Below, in pieces: positions 51,354 through 59,493 of a DNA stretch of 64,000 nucleotides. The position numbers and the translations under genes were made by a program. Position 1 is the stretch's first letter; each line of letters starts with the position of its first letter. The notes beneath the pieces were generated by a model, which was not told the DNA's origin, did no database searches, and saw only the letters and a list, made by a program, of their open reading frames with translations. This DNA is from JBOICV01 sp050740255 (GTDB taxonomy: Bacteria > Pseudomonadota > Gammaproteobacteria > Nevskiales > JBOICV01): assembly GCA_050740255.1 (NCBI GenBank), contig JBOICV010000141.1, forward strand, positions 59,131 to 123,130. Reading direction: 5' to 3'.

Positions 51354-51385
51354 GTTGGCGCAGCCGCATAGCGGCCAGCGCCAAC
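51354..51385 (-). other. Strong hairpin in the rpsD-rpoA spacer (2)
   Basis: GTTGGCGC (51354-51361) pairs with GCGCCAAC (51378-51385), with an inner CCGC/GCGG stem (51364-51374). It begins directly after the rpsD stop and adjoins the first hairpin, so the spacer is almost wholly structured. Confidence 0.6.
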
Positions 51386-51386
51386 A

Positions 51387-52010
51387 CTATTTGGAGTACA
51401 GCTCCACCACCAGGCTTTCGTTGATATCCGGCAGAATCTGGTCGCGTTCCGGCACTTGCTTGAACACGCCCTCGAGCTTCTTGTCGTCCACCTGCACCCA
51501 ATCCGGCAAGCCGATCTGGCTGGATACCTGGATCGCGGACAGCACCCGGGTCTGCTGCTTGGCCTTCTCGCGCACGGCGACGGTATCGCCGACCGCAACC
51601 TGGAAGGACGGCACGTTCACGGTCTGGCCGTTGACCTGGATGCCCTTGTGGTTCACCAGTTGGCGCGCTTCGGCGCGGGTGGCCGAGAAACCCATGCGAT
51701 AGACCACGTTGTCGAGGCGCCGCTCCAGCATTTGCAGCAGCATGGTGCCGGTCGCGCCCTTCTTGCTCGCGGCCTTCAAGTAGTAGTTGCGGAACTGGCG
51801 CTCAAGCACGCCGTACATGTGCTTGAGCCGCTGCTTCTCGCGCAGCTGCAGCGCGTAATCCGACAGCTTGGTCTTGGCCCCGCCATGCTGGCCTGGGACC
51901 TTGTTGACGTCCTTGACCTTGGACTCCAGCGTGCGGCCGCGGCCTTTGAGAAACAGGTCGGTGCCCGCGCGGCGGGACAGCTTGCACTTGGGGCCGATGT
52001 ACTTCGCCAT
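51387..52010 (-). CDS. rpsD: 30S ribosomal protein S4
   Basis: 207 residues from the ATG at 52010; the longer frame upstream is not S4. It starts MAKYIGPKCKLSRRAGTDLF and keeps the S4 RNA-binding domain (RRLDNVVYRMGFSATRAEARQLVNH). S4 nucleates 30S assembly and in E. coli represses the alpha operon. Here rpsM, rpsK, rpsD, rpoA and rplQ are in the standard order. Confidence 0.97.
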   Translation of the reverse strand: MAKYIGPKCKLSRRAGTDLFLKGRGRTLESKVKDVNKVPGQHGGAKTKLSDYALQLREKQRLKHMYGVLERQFRNYYLKAASKKGATGTMLLQMLERRLDNVVYRMGFSATRAEARQLVNHKGIQVNGQTVNVPSFQVAVGDTVAVREKAKQQTRVLSAIQVSSQIGLPDWVQVDDKKLEGVFKQVPERDQILPDINESLVVELYSK

Positions 52011-52023
52011 GGGTAGGTATCTC

Positions 52024-52440
52024 TTAAACGCGGCGCCGCTTGGGCGGGCGGCAACCGTTGTGCGGAATCGGGGTGACGTCGGTGATCGAGAGAATCTTGA
52101 AACCGGCGGCATTGAGCGAGCGCACCGCGCCTTCACGGCCTGGGCCGGGGCCCTTGATGCGCACTTCCAGATTCTTCACGCCGTTTTCGGCGGCGATGTT
52201 GCCGGCCTTCTCCGCCGCGACCTGGGCCGCGAAGGGCGTGCTCTTGCGCGAACCCTTGAAGCCGGCGGCGCCGGAGGTGGACCAGGCGATGGTGTTGCCC
52301 TGGCGGTCGGTGATCAGCACCAGCGTGTTGTTGAAGCTGGCATGAATGTGGGCGATCGCGTCGGCCACATTCTTCTTGGCTTTCTTGGGGCGCGCGCCGG
52401 GGGCGGCGGGGGCGCGGGCGCTAGCGTCGTCGTTGGCCAT
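52024..52440 (-). CDS. rpsK: 30S ribosomal protein S11
   Basis: 138 residues. It matches S11 from NVADAIAHIHASFNNTLVLITD to the C-terminal HNGCRPPKRRRV, with an Ala/Pro-rich N-terminal extension (MANDDASARAPAAPGARPKKAK). S11 forms part of the 30S platform near the mRNA exit. It is followed by rpsD 13 bp later. Confidence 0.97.
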   Translation of the reverse strand: MANDDASARAPAAPGARPKKAKKNVADAIAHIHASFNNTLVLITDRQGNTIAWSTSGAAGFKGSRKSTPFAAQVAAEKAGNIAAENGVKNLEVRIKGPGPGREGAVRSLNAAGFKILSITDVTPIPHNGCRPPKRRRV

Positions 52441-52450
52441 GTTTAATCCC

Positions 52451-52819
52451 TTATCCCTTCTTCATCATCTGGCTGCCCTTGCGCGGGCCTTTGCGGGTGC
52501 GGGCATTGGTGCGCGTGCGCTGGCCGCGTACCGGCAGGCCGCGGCGATGGCGCTGGCCGCGGTAGCAGCCCAGATCCATCAGACGCTTGACGCTCATCGA
52601 CACCTCGCGGCGCAGGTCGCCCTCGACCGTGAACTTGGCCACGCCCACACGCAGCGCTTCCACCTCACCCTCGGTCAGCGACTTGACCTTAGCGTCCGGC
52701 TTCACTTTGGCTGCCTGACAGATCAAGCGCGCGCGGGTCGCGCCGATGCCGTAAATTGCACGCAACGCGATCACCGCGTGCTTGTTGTCGGGGATATTGA
52801 CGCCTGCGATACGTGCCAT
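52451..52819 (-). CDS. rpsM: 30S ribosomal protein S13
   Basis: 122 residues starting MARIAGVNIPDNKHAVIALRAIYGIG, with the C-terminal RGQRTRTNARTRKGPRKG tail that contacts tRNA in the 30S head. It is the first gene of the alpha group, 72 bp after rpmJ. That gap includes a small hairpin. Confidence 0.97.
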   Translation of the reverse strand: MARIAGVNIPDNKHAVIALRAIYGIGATRARLICQAAKVKPDAKVKSLTEGEVEALRVGVAKFTVEGDLRREVSMSVKRLMDLGCYRGQRHRRGLPVRGQRTRTNARTRKGPRKGSQMMKKG

Positions 52820-52839
52820 AAGTGCTCTTGCCCTACTCG

Positions 52840-52854
52840 CGCGGCAAAGCCGCG
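52840..52854 (-). other. Small hairpin before rpsM
   Basis: CGCGGC, AAA, GCCGCG at 52840-52854, within the 72-bp rpmJ-rpsM spacer. The E. coli alpha-operon leader also folds before rpsM and binds S4; this element is simpler, and a regulatory role is only a possibility. Confidence 0.35.
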
Positions 52855-52891
52855 TATTTTAACTGGAAATTGGCCTGTCTGACAAACTAAA

Positions 52892-53005
52892 TCAGCCCTG
52901 CCGCTGCTTGTGGCGGGGGTCGGAGCAAATCACCCGGACCACGCGCTTGCGCCGCACGATCTTGCAGTTGCGGCACATTTTCTTAACCGATGCTCTGACT
53001 TTCAT
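52892..53005 (-). CDS. rpmJ: 50S ribosomal protein L36
   Basis: 37 residues beginning MKVRASVKKMCRNCKIVRRK and ending HKQRQG. Cys11, Cys14, Cys27 and His32 form the zinc site, so this is the zinc-binding form. It lies 10 bp after secY, in its standard place. Confidence 0.95.
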   Translation of the reverse strand: MKVRASVKKMCRNCKIVRRKRVVRVICSDPRHKQRQG

Positions 53006-53015
53006 CTCAATCACC

Positions 53016-54368
53016 TTATCCGCGTGTGACGGCGCCGGGACGGCCCTGCGCTTTCAAATTGGCCTTCTTCAACAAGCCTTCGTATTGCTGGCTGTACAGA
53101 TGCGACTGCAGTTGCGCCATGAAATCCATCACCACCACCACCGCGATCAAGAGGCTGGTGCCGCCGAAATAAAACGGCACGTTCCAGGTCGTGATCAGAA
53201 TCTCCGGTATCAGGCAGACCAGCGTGATGTAGGCGGCGCCGGCCACCGTAAGCCGGGTCAGGACCTGGTCTATATAGCTGGCGGTCTGCTGGCCCGGCCG
53301 CACGCCCGGGATGAAGGCGCCGGATTTCTTGAGATTGTCGGCGGTGTCGCGCGAATCGAATACCAGCGCGGTGTAGAAAAAGCAGAAGAAGATGATCATC
53401 GCGGCGTACAGCAGCGTGTACAGCGGCTCGCCCGGCGCCAGCGCGCCGGCGACCCAGGTCGCTACCGCACCCTCGCCCAGAAAGCGCACCGCGGTTGCGG
53501 GAAACAGGATGATGGACGAGGCGAAAATCGGCGGAATGACGCCGGCCATATTGAGTTTCAGCGGCAGATGCTGGGTTTGCATCGCGTAGGCCGTGCGGCC
53601 CTGTTGCCGGCGCGCATGATGGATTGGAATGCGTCTTTGCGCGCGTTCCACGAACACCACGCCGTAAACCACCGCGACCGCCGCCAGGAACAGAATGATC
53701 ACGAACAGCGGCCCCAGCTCACCGGTGCGCACCAGCTCCAGCGTACCGCCGACAGCTGACGGCAGGCCGGCCACGATGCTGGCGAAGATCAGGATGGAAA
53801 TGCCGTTACCCACGCCGCGCTCGGTGATCTGCTCGCCGAGCCACATCAGGAACATGGTGCCGGTGATCAGCGATACGGCAGCGGTGAAGACGAAGTTGAA
53901 GCCGGGATTGATCGCGACCCCCTGATTCTGCAACGCGGTGGCCGCGCCGATCGACTGGAAGGTGGCCAGGCCCAGGGTGCCCCAGCGCGTCCAGCGCGTG
54001 ATGCGGCGGCGGCCAGCCTCGCCTTCCTTGCGGATTTCCTTCAACTGCGGGATGGTCGCCGTCAGCAACTGCACGATGATTGAGGCGGAGATATAGGGCA
54101 TCACGCCGAGTGCAAACAGGCTCAGGCGTTCGAGCGCGCCGCCCGAGAACATGTTGAACATGTCCAGGATGGTTCCCTTCTGCGCCTCGAACAACTGCGC
54201 CAGCGCCGAGGGGTTGATGCCCGGTACCGGGATGAAGGTGCCGATGCGATAGACCACGATCGCGCCCGCCAGAAACCACAGGCGCGACCACAGGTCGCCG
54301 AGCTTGGAGAGCTCGGGCAAACCCGGCGGCTTGGTGCCGGCGCGTGAAGTGGGACTGCCGTTGGCCAT
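53016..54368 (-). CDS. secY: Protein translocase subunit SecY
   Basis: 450 residues with ten expected membrane segments. Markers include PGINPSALAQLF (periplasmic plug region), GALERLSLFALGVMPYISASI and the cytoplasmic loop QRRIPIHHARRQQGR. SecY forms the protein-conducting channel of the inner membrane with SecE and SecG. The gene lies between rplO and rpmJ, as usual. Confidence 0.97.
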   Translation of the reverse strand: MANGSPTSRAGTKPPGLPELSKLGDLWSRLWFLAGAIVVYRIGTFIPVPGINPSALAQLFEAQKGTILDMFNMFSGGALERLSLFALGVMPYISASIIVQLLTATIPQLKEIRKEGEAGRRRITRWTRWGTLGLATFQSIGAATALQNQGVAINPGFNFVFTAAVSLITGTMFLMWLGEQITERGVGNGISILIFASIVAGLPSAVGGTLELVRTGELGPLFVIILFLAAVAVVYGVVFVERAQRRIPIHHARRQQGRTAYAMQTQHLPLKLNMAGVIPPIFASSIILFPATAVRFLGEGAVATWVAGALAPGEPLYTLLYAAMIIFFCFFYTALVFDSRDTADNLKKSGAFIPGVRPGQQTASYIDQVLTRLTVAGAAYITLVCLIPEILITTWNVPFYFGGTSLLIAVVVVMDFMAQLQSHLYSQQYEGLLKKANLKAQGRPGAVTRG

Positions 54369-54391
54369 TTAGAACCGAATCCTTTCTTTGC

Positions 54392-54823
54392 TTAGGCCGC
54401 GATGCTGCCGCCGGCTTTCTCAACCGCGGCGCGCGCGCCTTTGCTGAGGCCGACATCGGCACCGAGTTTGAGCGCCTTGGACAACTCGCCGGCCAGAATC
54501 ACTTTCACTTTCTCGGCATGCTGCGGCACGAGCTTGGCCTGCTTCAGCGTCGCCAGGCTGACCTCGCCTTCCAGCGCATTCAGCGAATCCAGACGCAGCT
54601 CCGCGGTACGTGCGAAGTGCGACTTGAAACCCGTCTTGGGCAGACGGCGCTGCAAGGGCATCTGGCCGCCTTCGAAGCCGACCTTGTGATAACCGCCGGC
54701 ACGCGCGTGCTGGCCTTTATGACCCTTGCCGCAGGTCTTGCCCAGGCCCGAGCCAATGCCGCGCCCGAGGCGCTTGGGGCCGGGCTTGCTGCCGGCAGCG
54801 GGTTTCAATGTATTCAGTTTCAT
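54392..54823 (-). CDS. rplO: 50S ribosomal protein L15
   Basis: 143 residues from the ATG at 54823 (MKLNTLKPAAGSKP), where AGGA lies six bases upstream; an ATG two codons earlier overlaps that site. It has the L15 GKGHKGQHARAGG and FEGGQMPLQRRLPKTGF blocks. L15 binds 23S rRNA late in assembly. Confidence 0.96.
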   Translation of the reverse strand: MKLNTLKPAAGSKPGPKRLGRGIGSGLGKTCGKGHKGQHARAGGYHKVGFEGGQMPLQRRLPKTGFKSHFARTAELRLDSLNALEGEVSLATLKQAKLVPQHAEKVKVILAGELSKALKLGADVGLSKGARAAVEKAGGSIAA

Positions 54824-54862
54824 GTTCATCCTTTCGCGAAGGCCGAAGCGCCGAGGTTGTTA

Positions 54863-54897
54863 CGCCTCCCGCCTCGCGCCTCTCGCCTCTCGCCTCA
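54863..54897. repeat. Heptanucleotide tandem repeat overlapping the rpmD stop
   Basis: Five copies of the 7-mer CGCCTCN on the plus strand (GAGGCGN on the transcript strand). The last copy contains the rpmD stop codon TGA. Past the array the transcript reads GTAACAAC, resembling GTAAACAA after the array at 60270-60297. Confidence 0.8.
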
Positions 54898-55098
54898 CGA
54901 GATCTCTTGTACCTGCAGCAGATAACCAATCTTGCGGACCATGCCGAGCACTTCCGGCGTGGCGGTCACTTCCACCGTATGCCGCATGCGGCGCAGACCC
55001 AGGCCCTTGAGGCAGGCCTTGTGCGACTGCAGGCGCTTGGCGCTGGACCGGATCTGCGTCAGGCGCAACTGTTTGTTGGCTGCATTCTTCTTGGTCAT
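54895..55098 (-). CDS. rpmD: 50S ribosomal protein L30
   Basis: 67 residues, L30-like (LRLTQIRSSAKRLQSHKACLKGLGLRRMRHTVEV). A short N-terminal extension (MTKKNAANK) precedes the core. The stop codon falls within a heptanucleotide tandem repeat. It lies between rpsE and rplO. Confidence 0.95.
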   Translation of the reverse strand: MTKKNAANKQLRLTQIRSSAKRLQSHKACLKGLGLRRMRHTVEVTATPEVLGMVRKIGYLLQVQEIS

Positions 55099-55110
55099 GG
55101 TCGCGCTCGC

Positions 55111-55626
55111 TTAGCCCAGGATCTCGGCGATGGTCTTGCCGCGCTTGGCGGCAATGTCGTCGGGGTGATGCATCTCGGTCAGCGCGTTGATGGTGGCGCG
55201 CACCACGTTCATCGGATTGCGCGAGCCGTAAATCTTGGCCAGCACGTTCTGCACGCCGGCTACTTCGAACACCGCGCGCATGGCGCCGCCGGCGATCACG
55301 CCGGTACCATCCGAGGCCGGGCGCATGAACACGCGCGTCGCGCCATGGCTGCCGTTCAGCGTGTGCTGCAGCGTGCCCTCGCGCAGCGAGATGCGGATCA
55401 TGTTCTTGCGCGCTTTCTCCATCGCCTTGGCGATGGCCGCCGGCACTTCGCGGGCCTTGCCGTAGCCGAAACCCACGCGGCCGCCGCCGTCGCCGACCAC
55501 CGTCAAGGCGGTGAAGGTGAACTGGCGACCGCCCTTGACCGTCTTGGAGACACGGTTGACCGAAACCAGTTTCTCGTTGAGATCGGAGCCTTGCTGGCCG
55601 GAGTCGAAATGTGCTGGATGAGCCAT
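55111..55626 (-). CDS. rpsE: 30S ribosomal protein S5
   Basis: 171 residues with the S5 double-stranded-RNA-binding start (KLVSVNRVSKTVKGGRQFTF) and VGDGGGRVGFGYGKAREVP. S5 contributes to translational accuracy. The N-terminal MAHPAHFDSGQQGSD is a lineage-specific extension. Gene order is standard. Confidence 0.97.
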   Translation of the reverse strand: MAHPAHFDSGQQGSDLNEKLVSVNRVSKTVKGGRQFTFTALTVVGDGGGRVGFGYGKAREVPAAIAKAMEKARKNMIRISLREGTLQHTLNGSHGATRVFMRPASDGTGVIAGGAMRAVFEVAGVQNVLAKIYGSRNPMNVVRATINALTEMHHPDDIAAKRGKTIAEILG

Positions 55627-55638
55627 TGCTGCTTTCCT

Positions 55639-55992
55639 TTAAAACTTGAGGCCGGCGTCACGCGCGGCCTGGGCTAAAGCCTGGATGCGGCCGTGGAATT
55701 TGAAACCGGCGCGGTCGAACGCGACTTTTTCCACGCCAGCCTTGAGTGCGCGCTCGGCAATCAGCTTGCCAACCACCGCTGCGGCGTCCTTGTTGCCCGT
55801 GCCCTTGAGCTTGCTGCGCACGGCCTTCTCGACCGTCGAGGCGGCGGCCAGCGTCTGGTTGCGCGCGGGCGCGATGACCTGCGCATAAATATGCTGGGGC
55901 GTGCGGTGCACCGTGAGCCGATGCGCCCCCAACTCCAGAATCTTGGCGCGCGCCCGGCGGGCACGGCGCAGACGGCTAGTCTTCTTGTCCAT
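55639..55992 (-). CDS. rplR: 50S ribosomal protein L18
   Basis: 117 residues with the L18 core (RLTVHRTPQHIYAQVIAP, GLKF end). L18 binds 5S rRNA with L5 and L25. It starts 3 bp after rplF. Confidence 0.97.
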   Translation of the reverse strand: MDKKTSRLRRARRARAKILELGAHRLTVHRTPQHIYAQVIAPARNQTLAAASTVEKAVRSKLKGTGNKDAAAVVGKLIAERALKAGVEKVAFDRAGFKFHGRIQALAQAARDAGLKF

Positions 55993-55995
55993 GCG

Positions 55996-56526
55996 TCAGC
56001 CCTTCTTCTTCGCTTCTTTGATAATGATCCGCTCGCCGGCGTACTTCACACCCTTGCCCTTGTAAGGCTCGGGTTTGCGAAAGTCGCGGATTTTCGCCGC
56101 CACCTGGCCGACCAACTGCTTGTCGGCGCCCTTGATGATGATCTCGCTCTGCGAGGGTGTTTCGATGCTGATGCCGGCGGGTATCGCAAAGTTGATCGGA
56201 TGCGAGAAACCGAGCGTCAGGTTCAGGGCCTTGCCCTGCGCCTGCGCGCGGTAGCCGACGCCGACCAACTCCAGCTTCTTCTGATAACCCTTGGTCACGC
56301 CGGTGACGAGATTGCTGAGATTGGCGCGCAGCGTACCGGCCACCACATGGCTGACGCCGGTTTCGGCCTGCACGCGCAACGCCTGGCCTTCCGTCACCAC
56401 GGTGAGGCCGCGCGGCAGCGCCATCTCGAGGCTGAGCTTGGCGCCTTTAACGGTGATCTTGTCCGCCCCCACTTGCGCCTGCACGCCGGCGGGCAGTGGG
56501 ACGGGTTTATTGGCAACGCGCGACAT
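55996..56526 (-). CDS. rplF: 50S ribosomal protein L6
   Basis: 176 residues starting MSRVANKPVPLPAGVQAQV, with the C-terminal signature FRKPEPYKGKGVKY. L6 lies near the factor-binding site of the large subunit. Confidence 0.97.
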   Translation of the reverse strand: MSRVANKPVPLPAGVQAQVGADKITVKGAKLSLEMALPRGLTVVTEGQALRVQAETGVSHVVAGTLRANLSNLVTGVTKGYQKKLELVGVGYRAQAQGKALNLTLGFSHPINFAIPAGISIETPSQSEIIIKGADKQLVGQVAAKIRDFRKPEPYKGKGVKYAGERIIIKEAKKKG

Positions 56527-56537
56527 ATTGATCTCGA

Positions 56538-56933
56538 TCAGGTCACGATGCAGAGCACTTCCCCGCCCTTGCCGGCCTTGCGGGCGGCGCGGTCGGTCAT
56601 GACTCCGCTGGAGGTGGAAATAATGGCAATGCCAAGTCCGCCCATCACCTGCGGCAGCTCGTCCTTGGCGCGATACACGCGCAGGCCCGGCTTGGAGATG
56701 CGCTCGAGCTGCTCGATGACCGGCTTGCCGTGGTAATACTTCAGATCGATCACGAGCTGGCGATGGCCGTCCTGTTCGGTCACGCCGAAGTGCTTGATAT
56801 AGCCCTCGTCCTTCAACACCTGGGCGATGGACAGCTTCAGCTTGGAGGCCGGCATGCTCACCGTGGTCCGCTGCGCGCCTTGCGCGTTGCGGATACGGGT
56901 CAGCATGTCGGCGATGGGGTCAGTCATACTCAT
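56538..56933 (-). CDS. rpsH: 30S ribosomal protein S8
   Basis: 131 residues starting MSMTDPIADMLTRIRNAQ and ending GGEVLCIVT. The C-terminal TSSGVMTDRAARKAGKGGE block is characteristic. S8 binds 16S rRNA centrally and in E. coli represses the spc operon. Confidence 0.97.
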   Translation of the reverse strand: MSMTDPIADMLTRIRNAQGAQRTTVSMPASKLKLSIAQVLKDEGYIKHFGVTEQDGHRQLVIDLKYYHGKPVIEQLERISKPGLRVYRAKDELPQVMGGLGIAIISTSSGVMTDRAARKAGKGGEVLCIVT

Positions 56934-56966
56934 ATATCGATACCCTCGTAATTCCTTGGTGCGCGT

Positions 56967-57272
56967 TTACCAGCTGGCCTTGACCAGACCGGGGATCTCG
57001 CCACGCATGGCGGCCTCGCGCAGCTTGTGACGCGCCAGGCCAAATTTCTTGTAAACACCGCGCGAGCGGCCGGTCTTCGCGCAGCGGTTGCGCTGACGGC
57101 TCTTGCTCGAGTCGCGCGGCAGCTTCTGCAAGGCGATCGCCGCGGCATAGCGTTCCTCGGACGGCACCGCGGCGTCCTTGACGCGCGCGCGCAATTCGTC
57201 GCGCCGGGTCTTGTATTTCTTGACCAGCTTGCTGCGCTTCTTGTCGCGCAGAACCATACTCAGTTTTGCCAT
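56967..57272 (-). CDS. rpsN: 30S ribosomal protein S14 (zinc-independent form)
   Basis: 101 residues, the long C-minus form: it lacks the CxxC zinc pairs and keeps RNRCAKTGRSRGVYKKFGLARHKLREAA. The full-length form without zinc is typical of Gammaproteobacteria. Confidence 0.97.
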   Translation of the reverse strand: MAKLSMVLRDKKRSKLVKKYKTRRDELRARVKDAAVPSEERYAAAIALQKLPRDSSKSRQRNRCAKTGRSRGVYKKFGLARHKLREAAMRGEIPGLVKASW

Positions 57273-57283
57273 GATGCCGCCCG

Positions 57284-57823
57284 TTATTTACGGAAGGGGA
57301 AGTTGAAAGCTTCGAGCAGGGCACGGCCCTCCTCGTTGGTCTTCGCGGTGGTGGTGATGCAGATATCCAGGCCACGCAGCGCGTCGATCTTGTCGTACTC
57401 GATTTCCGGGAACACGATTTGCTCGGACAGGCCCATGCTGTAATTGCCGCGGCCGTCGAAAGCACGCGAGCTGATGCCGCGAAAATCGCGGATGCGCGGC
57501 AAGGCCACGGTGACCAGGCGATCCAGAAACTCGTACATGCGCTCACGGCGCAGCGTGACCTTGCAGCCGACCGGCCAGCCCTCACGCACCTTGAAGGTGG
57601 CGACCGAGTCCTTGGCCTTGGTCACTATCGGCTTCTGGCCGGCGATGGCGGTCAGATCGCGCACCGCGTTGTCCATGATCTTCTTGTCGGCCACCGCCTC
57701 GCCTACGCCCATGTTGAGCGTAATCTTGGTGATGCGCGGCACCTGCATCACGGAGCTGTAACCGAAACGCTCCTTGAGCTTGGGTATCACTTCTTTCTGG
57801 TAAAACGCTTTCATACGCGCCAT
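57284..57823 (-). CDS. rplE: 50S ribosomal protein L5
   Basis: 179 residues with PRITKITLNMGVGEA and KVTLRRERMYEFLDRL. L5 binds 5S rRNA and contacts P-site tRNA. It lies 26 bp after rplX. Confidence 0.97.
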   Translation of the reverse strand: MARMKAFYQKEVIPKLKERFGYSSVMQVPRITKITLNMGVGEAVADKKIMDNAVRDLTAIAGQKPIVTKAKDSVATFKVREGWPVGCKVTLRRERMYEFLDRLVTVALPRIRDFRGISSRAFDGRGNYSMGLSEQIVFPEIEYDKIDALRGLDICITTTAKTNEEGRALLEAFNFPFRK

Positions 57824-57849
57824 ATCACTTCTCGTTTTCCGGGGCGCCG

Positions 57850-58176
57850 TCAGGCGTCCACTAGCTCATCGTTGGACTTGAAGAAGCGCACTTTCTTGCG
57901 CTCAGCGCCCTCGCCCACGAACTTGATGCCCACCCGGTCGCCTTTCTTGGTCTGCGGGTTGAACAACATGATGTTCGAGACGTGCAGGGGCTTTTCCTTG
58001 TCCACGATGCCGCCACTGATGTTCTTGTTCGGGTCCGGCTTCACGTGCTTCTTGGCGATATTGACGCCCTCGACCAGCACGCGGTCGGCTTCCAGCAGGC
58101 GCAACACCGCGCCCTTGCGGCCCTTGTCCTTGCCGGCGATCACGATCACCTGATCGCCTTTCTTGAGTTTGTTCAT
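57850..58176 (-). CDS. rplX: 50S ribosomal protein L24
   Basis: 108 residues from the ATG at 58176 (MNKLKKGDQVIVIAGKDKGR, the KOW motif). Longer in-frame codons run into rplN. L24 is an early 50S assembly initiator. Confidence 0.97.
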   Translation of the reverse strand: MNKLKKGDQVIVIAGKDKGRKGAVLRLLEADRVLVEGVNIAKKHVKPDPNKNISGGIVDKEKPLHVSNIMLFNPQTKKGDRVGIKFVGEGAERKKVRFFKSNDELVDA

Positions 58177-58187
58177 AAATAGTTTCC

Positions 58188-58553
58188 TTACAGCACTTCC
58201 GGCGCCAGCGAGATGATGCGCATGAAGCGGTCGCGCAGCTCGCGGGTCACCGGTCCGAAAATACGCGTGCCGATCGGCTCCAGCTTGGGATCCAGCAGCA
58301 CCGCCGCATTGGTGTCGAAGCGGATCAACGAACCGTCGGAGCGGCGCACGCCCTTGCGGGTACGCACCACGACCGCATCGTAAATCTCGCCCTTCTTGAC
58401 CTTGCCGCGCGGAATCGCGTCCTTCACGCTCACCTTGATGATGTCGCCGATGCCGGCATAGCGGCGCTTGGAGCCGCCCAGCACCTTGAAGCACATCACC
58501 TGGCGGGCGCCGCTGTTGTCGGCGACCTCCAGTACGGTTTCCTGTTGAATCAT
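58188..58553 (-). CDS. rplN: 50S ribosomal protein L14
   Basis: 121 residues starting MIQQETVLEVADNSGARQVMC and ending ISLAPEVL. The family signature runs through VRTRKGVRRSDGSLIRFD. L14 contacts the small subunit at an inter-subunit bridge. Confidence 0.97.
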   Translation of the reverse strand: MIQQETVLEVADNSGARQVMCFKVLGGSKRRYAGIGDIIKVSVKDAIPRGKVKKGEIYDAVVVRTRKGVRRSDGSLIRFDTNAAVLLDPKLEPIGTRIFGPVTRELRDRFMRIISLAPEVL

Positions 58554-58579
58554 GCTTTGCTCCGATTCCTGTACTTGGC

Positions 58580-58861
58580 CTAGACCGCGGCCTCGGCAAT
58601 CACCTGCACGGACTCGAGCACCTGCACCAGCTTCCAGGCCTTGTTCTTGGCCACCGGGCGGGTTTGCGTCAGCAGCACCAGATCGCCGGTCTTGGCGGCA
58701 TTGGCTTCGTCGTGCGCCTTGATCTTGCTGGTACGCGTGATGTACTTGCCGTACAGCGCATGCCGCACGCGCCGCTCGATGGCGACCGTGATGGTCTTCT
58801 GCATCTTGTCGCTGACCACGCGCCCCTGAATCGTGCGCTCGACTTTCTTGATTTCGTTCAT
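58580..58861 (-). CDS. rpsQ: 30S ribosomal protein S17
   Basis: 93 residues with the OB-fold S17 sequence (GRVVSDKMQKTITVAIERRVRH). It binds the 5' domain of 16S rRNA. It lies 6 bp after rpmC. Confidence 0.97.
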   Translation of the reverse strand: MNEIKKVERTIQGRVVSDKMQKTITVAIERRVRHALYGKYITRTSKIKAHDEANAAKTGDLVLLTQTRPVAKNKAWKLVQVLESVQVIAEAAV

Positions 58862-58867
58862 GGCTGA

Positions 58868-59062
58868 TTAACCCTTGCGTGCCTTTTCATCCAGCACGGT
58901 TTTCACGCGCGCGATATTGCGGCGCACACCCTTGAGCTGGCTGGTCTTGGGCAACTGACCGCCGGCCTTTTGCATGCGCAGATTGAACTGCTCCTTGCGC
59001 AGCGCCAGCAACTCGTCCTGCAATTCCTGCGCGCTCTTGTCGCGCAACTCAGCGGCTTTCAT
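58868..59062 (-). CDS. rpmC: 50S ribosomal protein L29
   Basis: 64 residues starting MKAAELRDKSAQELQDELLAL, with LRMQKAGGQLPKTSQLKGVRRNIARVKT. L29 lies by the exit tunnel. It abuts the rplP stop without a gap. Confidence 0.97.
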   Translation of the reverse strand: MKAAELRDKSAQELQDELLALRKEQFNLRMQKAGGQLPKTSQLKGVRRNIARVKTVLDEKARKG

Positions 59063-59476
59063 TTACATCACCGTGCGAGCGATAAAAGTGGTCTTGACCG
59101 GCAGCTTGGCGGCGGCCAGCCGGAACGCTTCGCGCGCGCCGACTTCGTCAATGCCGTCCATCTCGTACAGCATGGTGCCCGGCACCACCTTGGCGATGTA
59201 GTACTCGACGTTGCCCTTGCCTGAACCCATGCGCACTTCCAGCGGCTTCTTGCTGACCGGCACATCCGGGAAGATGCGGATCCACAGCTTGCCGCCGCGC
59301 TTGACATGACGCGTCAGTGCACGGCGCGCGGCCTCGATCTGGCGGGCGGTAAGACGGCCGCGCTCGGTCGCCTTCAGGCCGAACTCGCCAAAGCTTACCT
59401 TGGCGCCGACCTGGGCCAGGCCGCGGTTCTTGCCTTTCATCTGTTTGCGGTATTTGGTCCGCTTGGGTTGCATCAT
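59063..59476 (-). CDS. rplP: 50S ribosomal protein L16
   Basis: 137 residues starting MMQPKRTKYRKQMKGKNRG, with AYVAR-type region replaced by WIRIFPDVPVSKKPLEVRMG. L16 is needed for peptidyltransferase-centre maturation. It adjoins rpmC directly. Confidence 0.97.
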   Translation of the reverse strand: MMQPKRTKYRKQMKGKNRGLAQVGAKVSFGEFGLKATERGRLTARQIEAARRALTRHVKRGGKLWIRIFPDVPVSKKPLEVRMGSGKGNVEYYIAKVVPGTMLYEMDGIDEVGAREAFRLAAAKLPVKTTFIARTVM

Positions 59477-59493
59477 GATTTCAGTCTCGGTTC

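Noticed and set aside
50359..51702. 447-codon plus-strand frame across rpoA and rpsD
   Set aside because: It lies opposite two highly conserved genes and spans their structured spacer.
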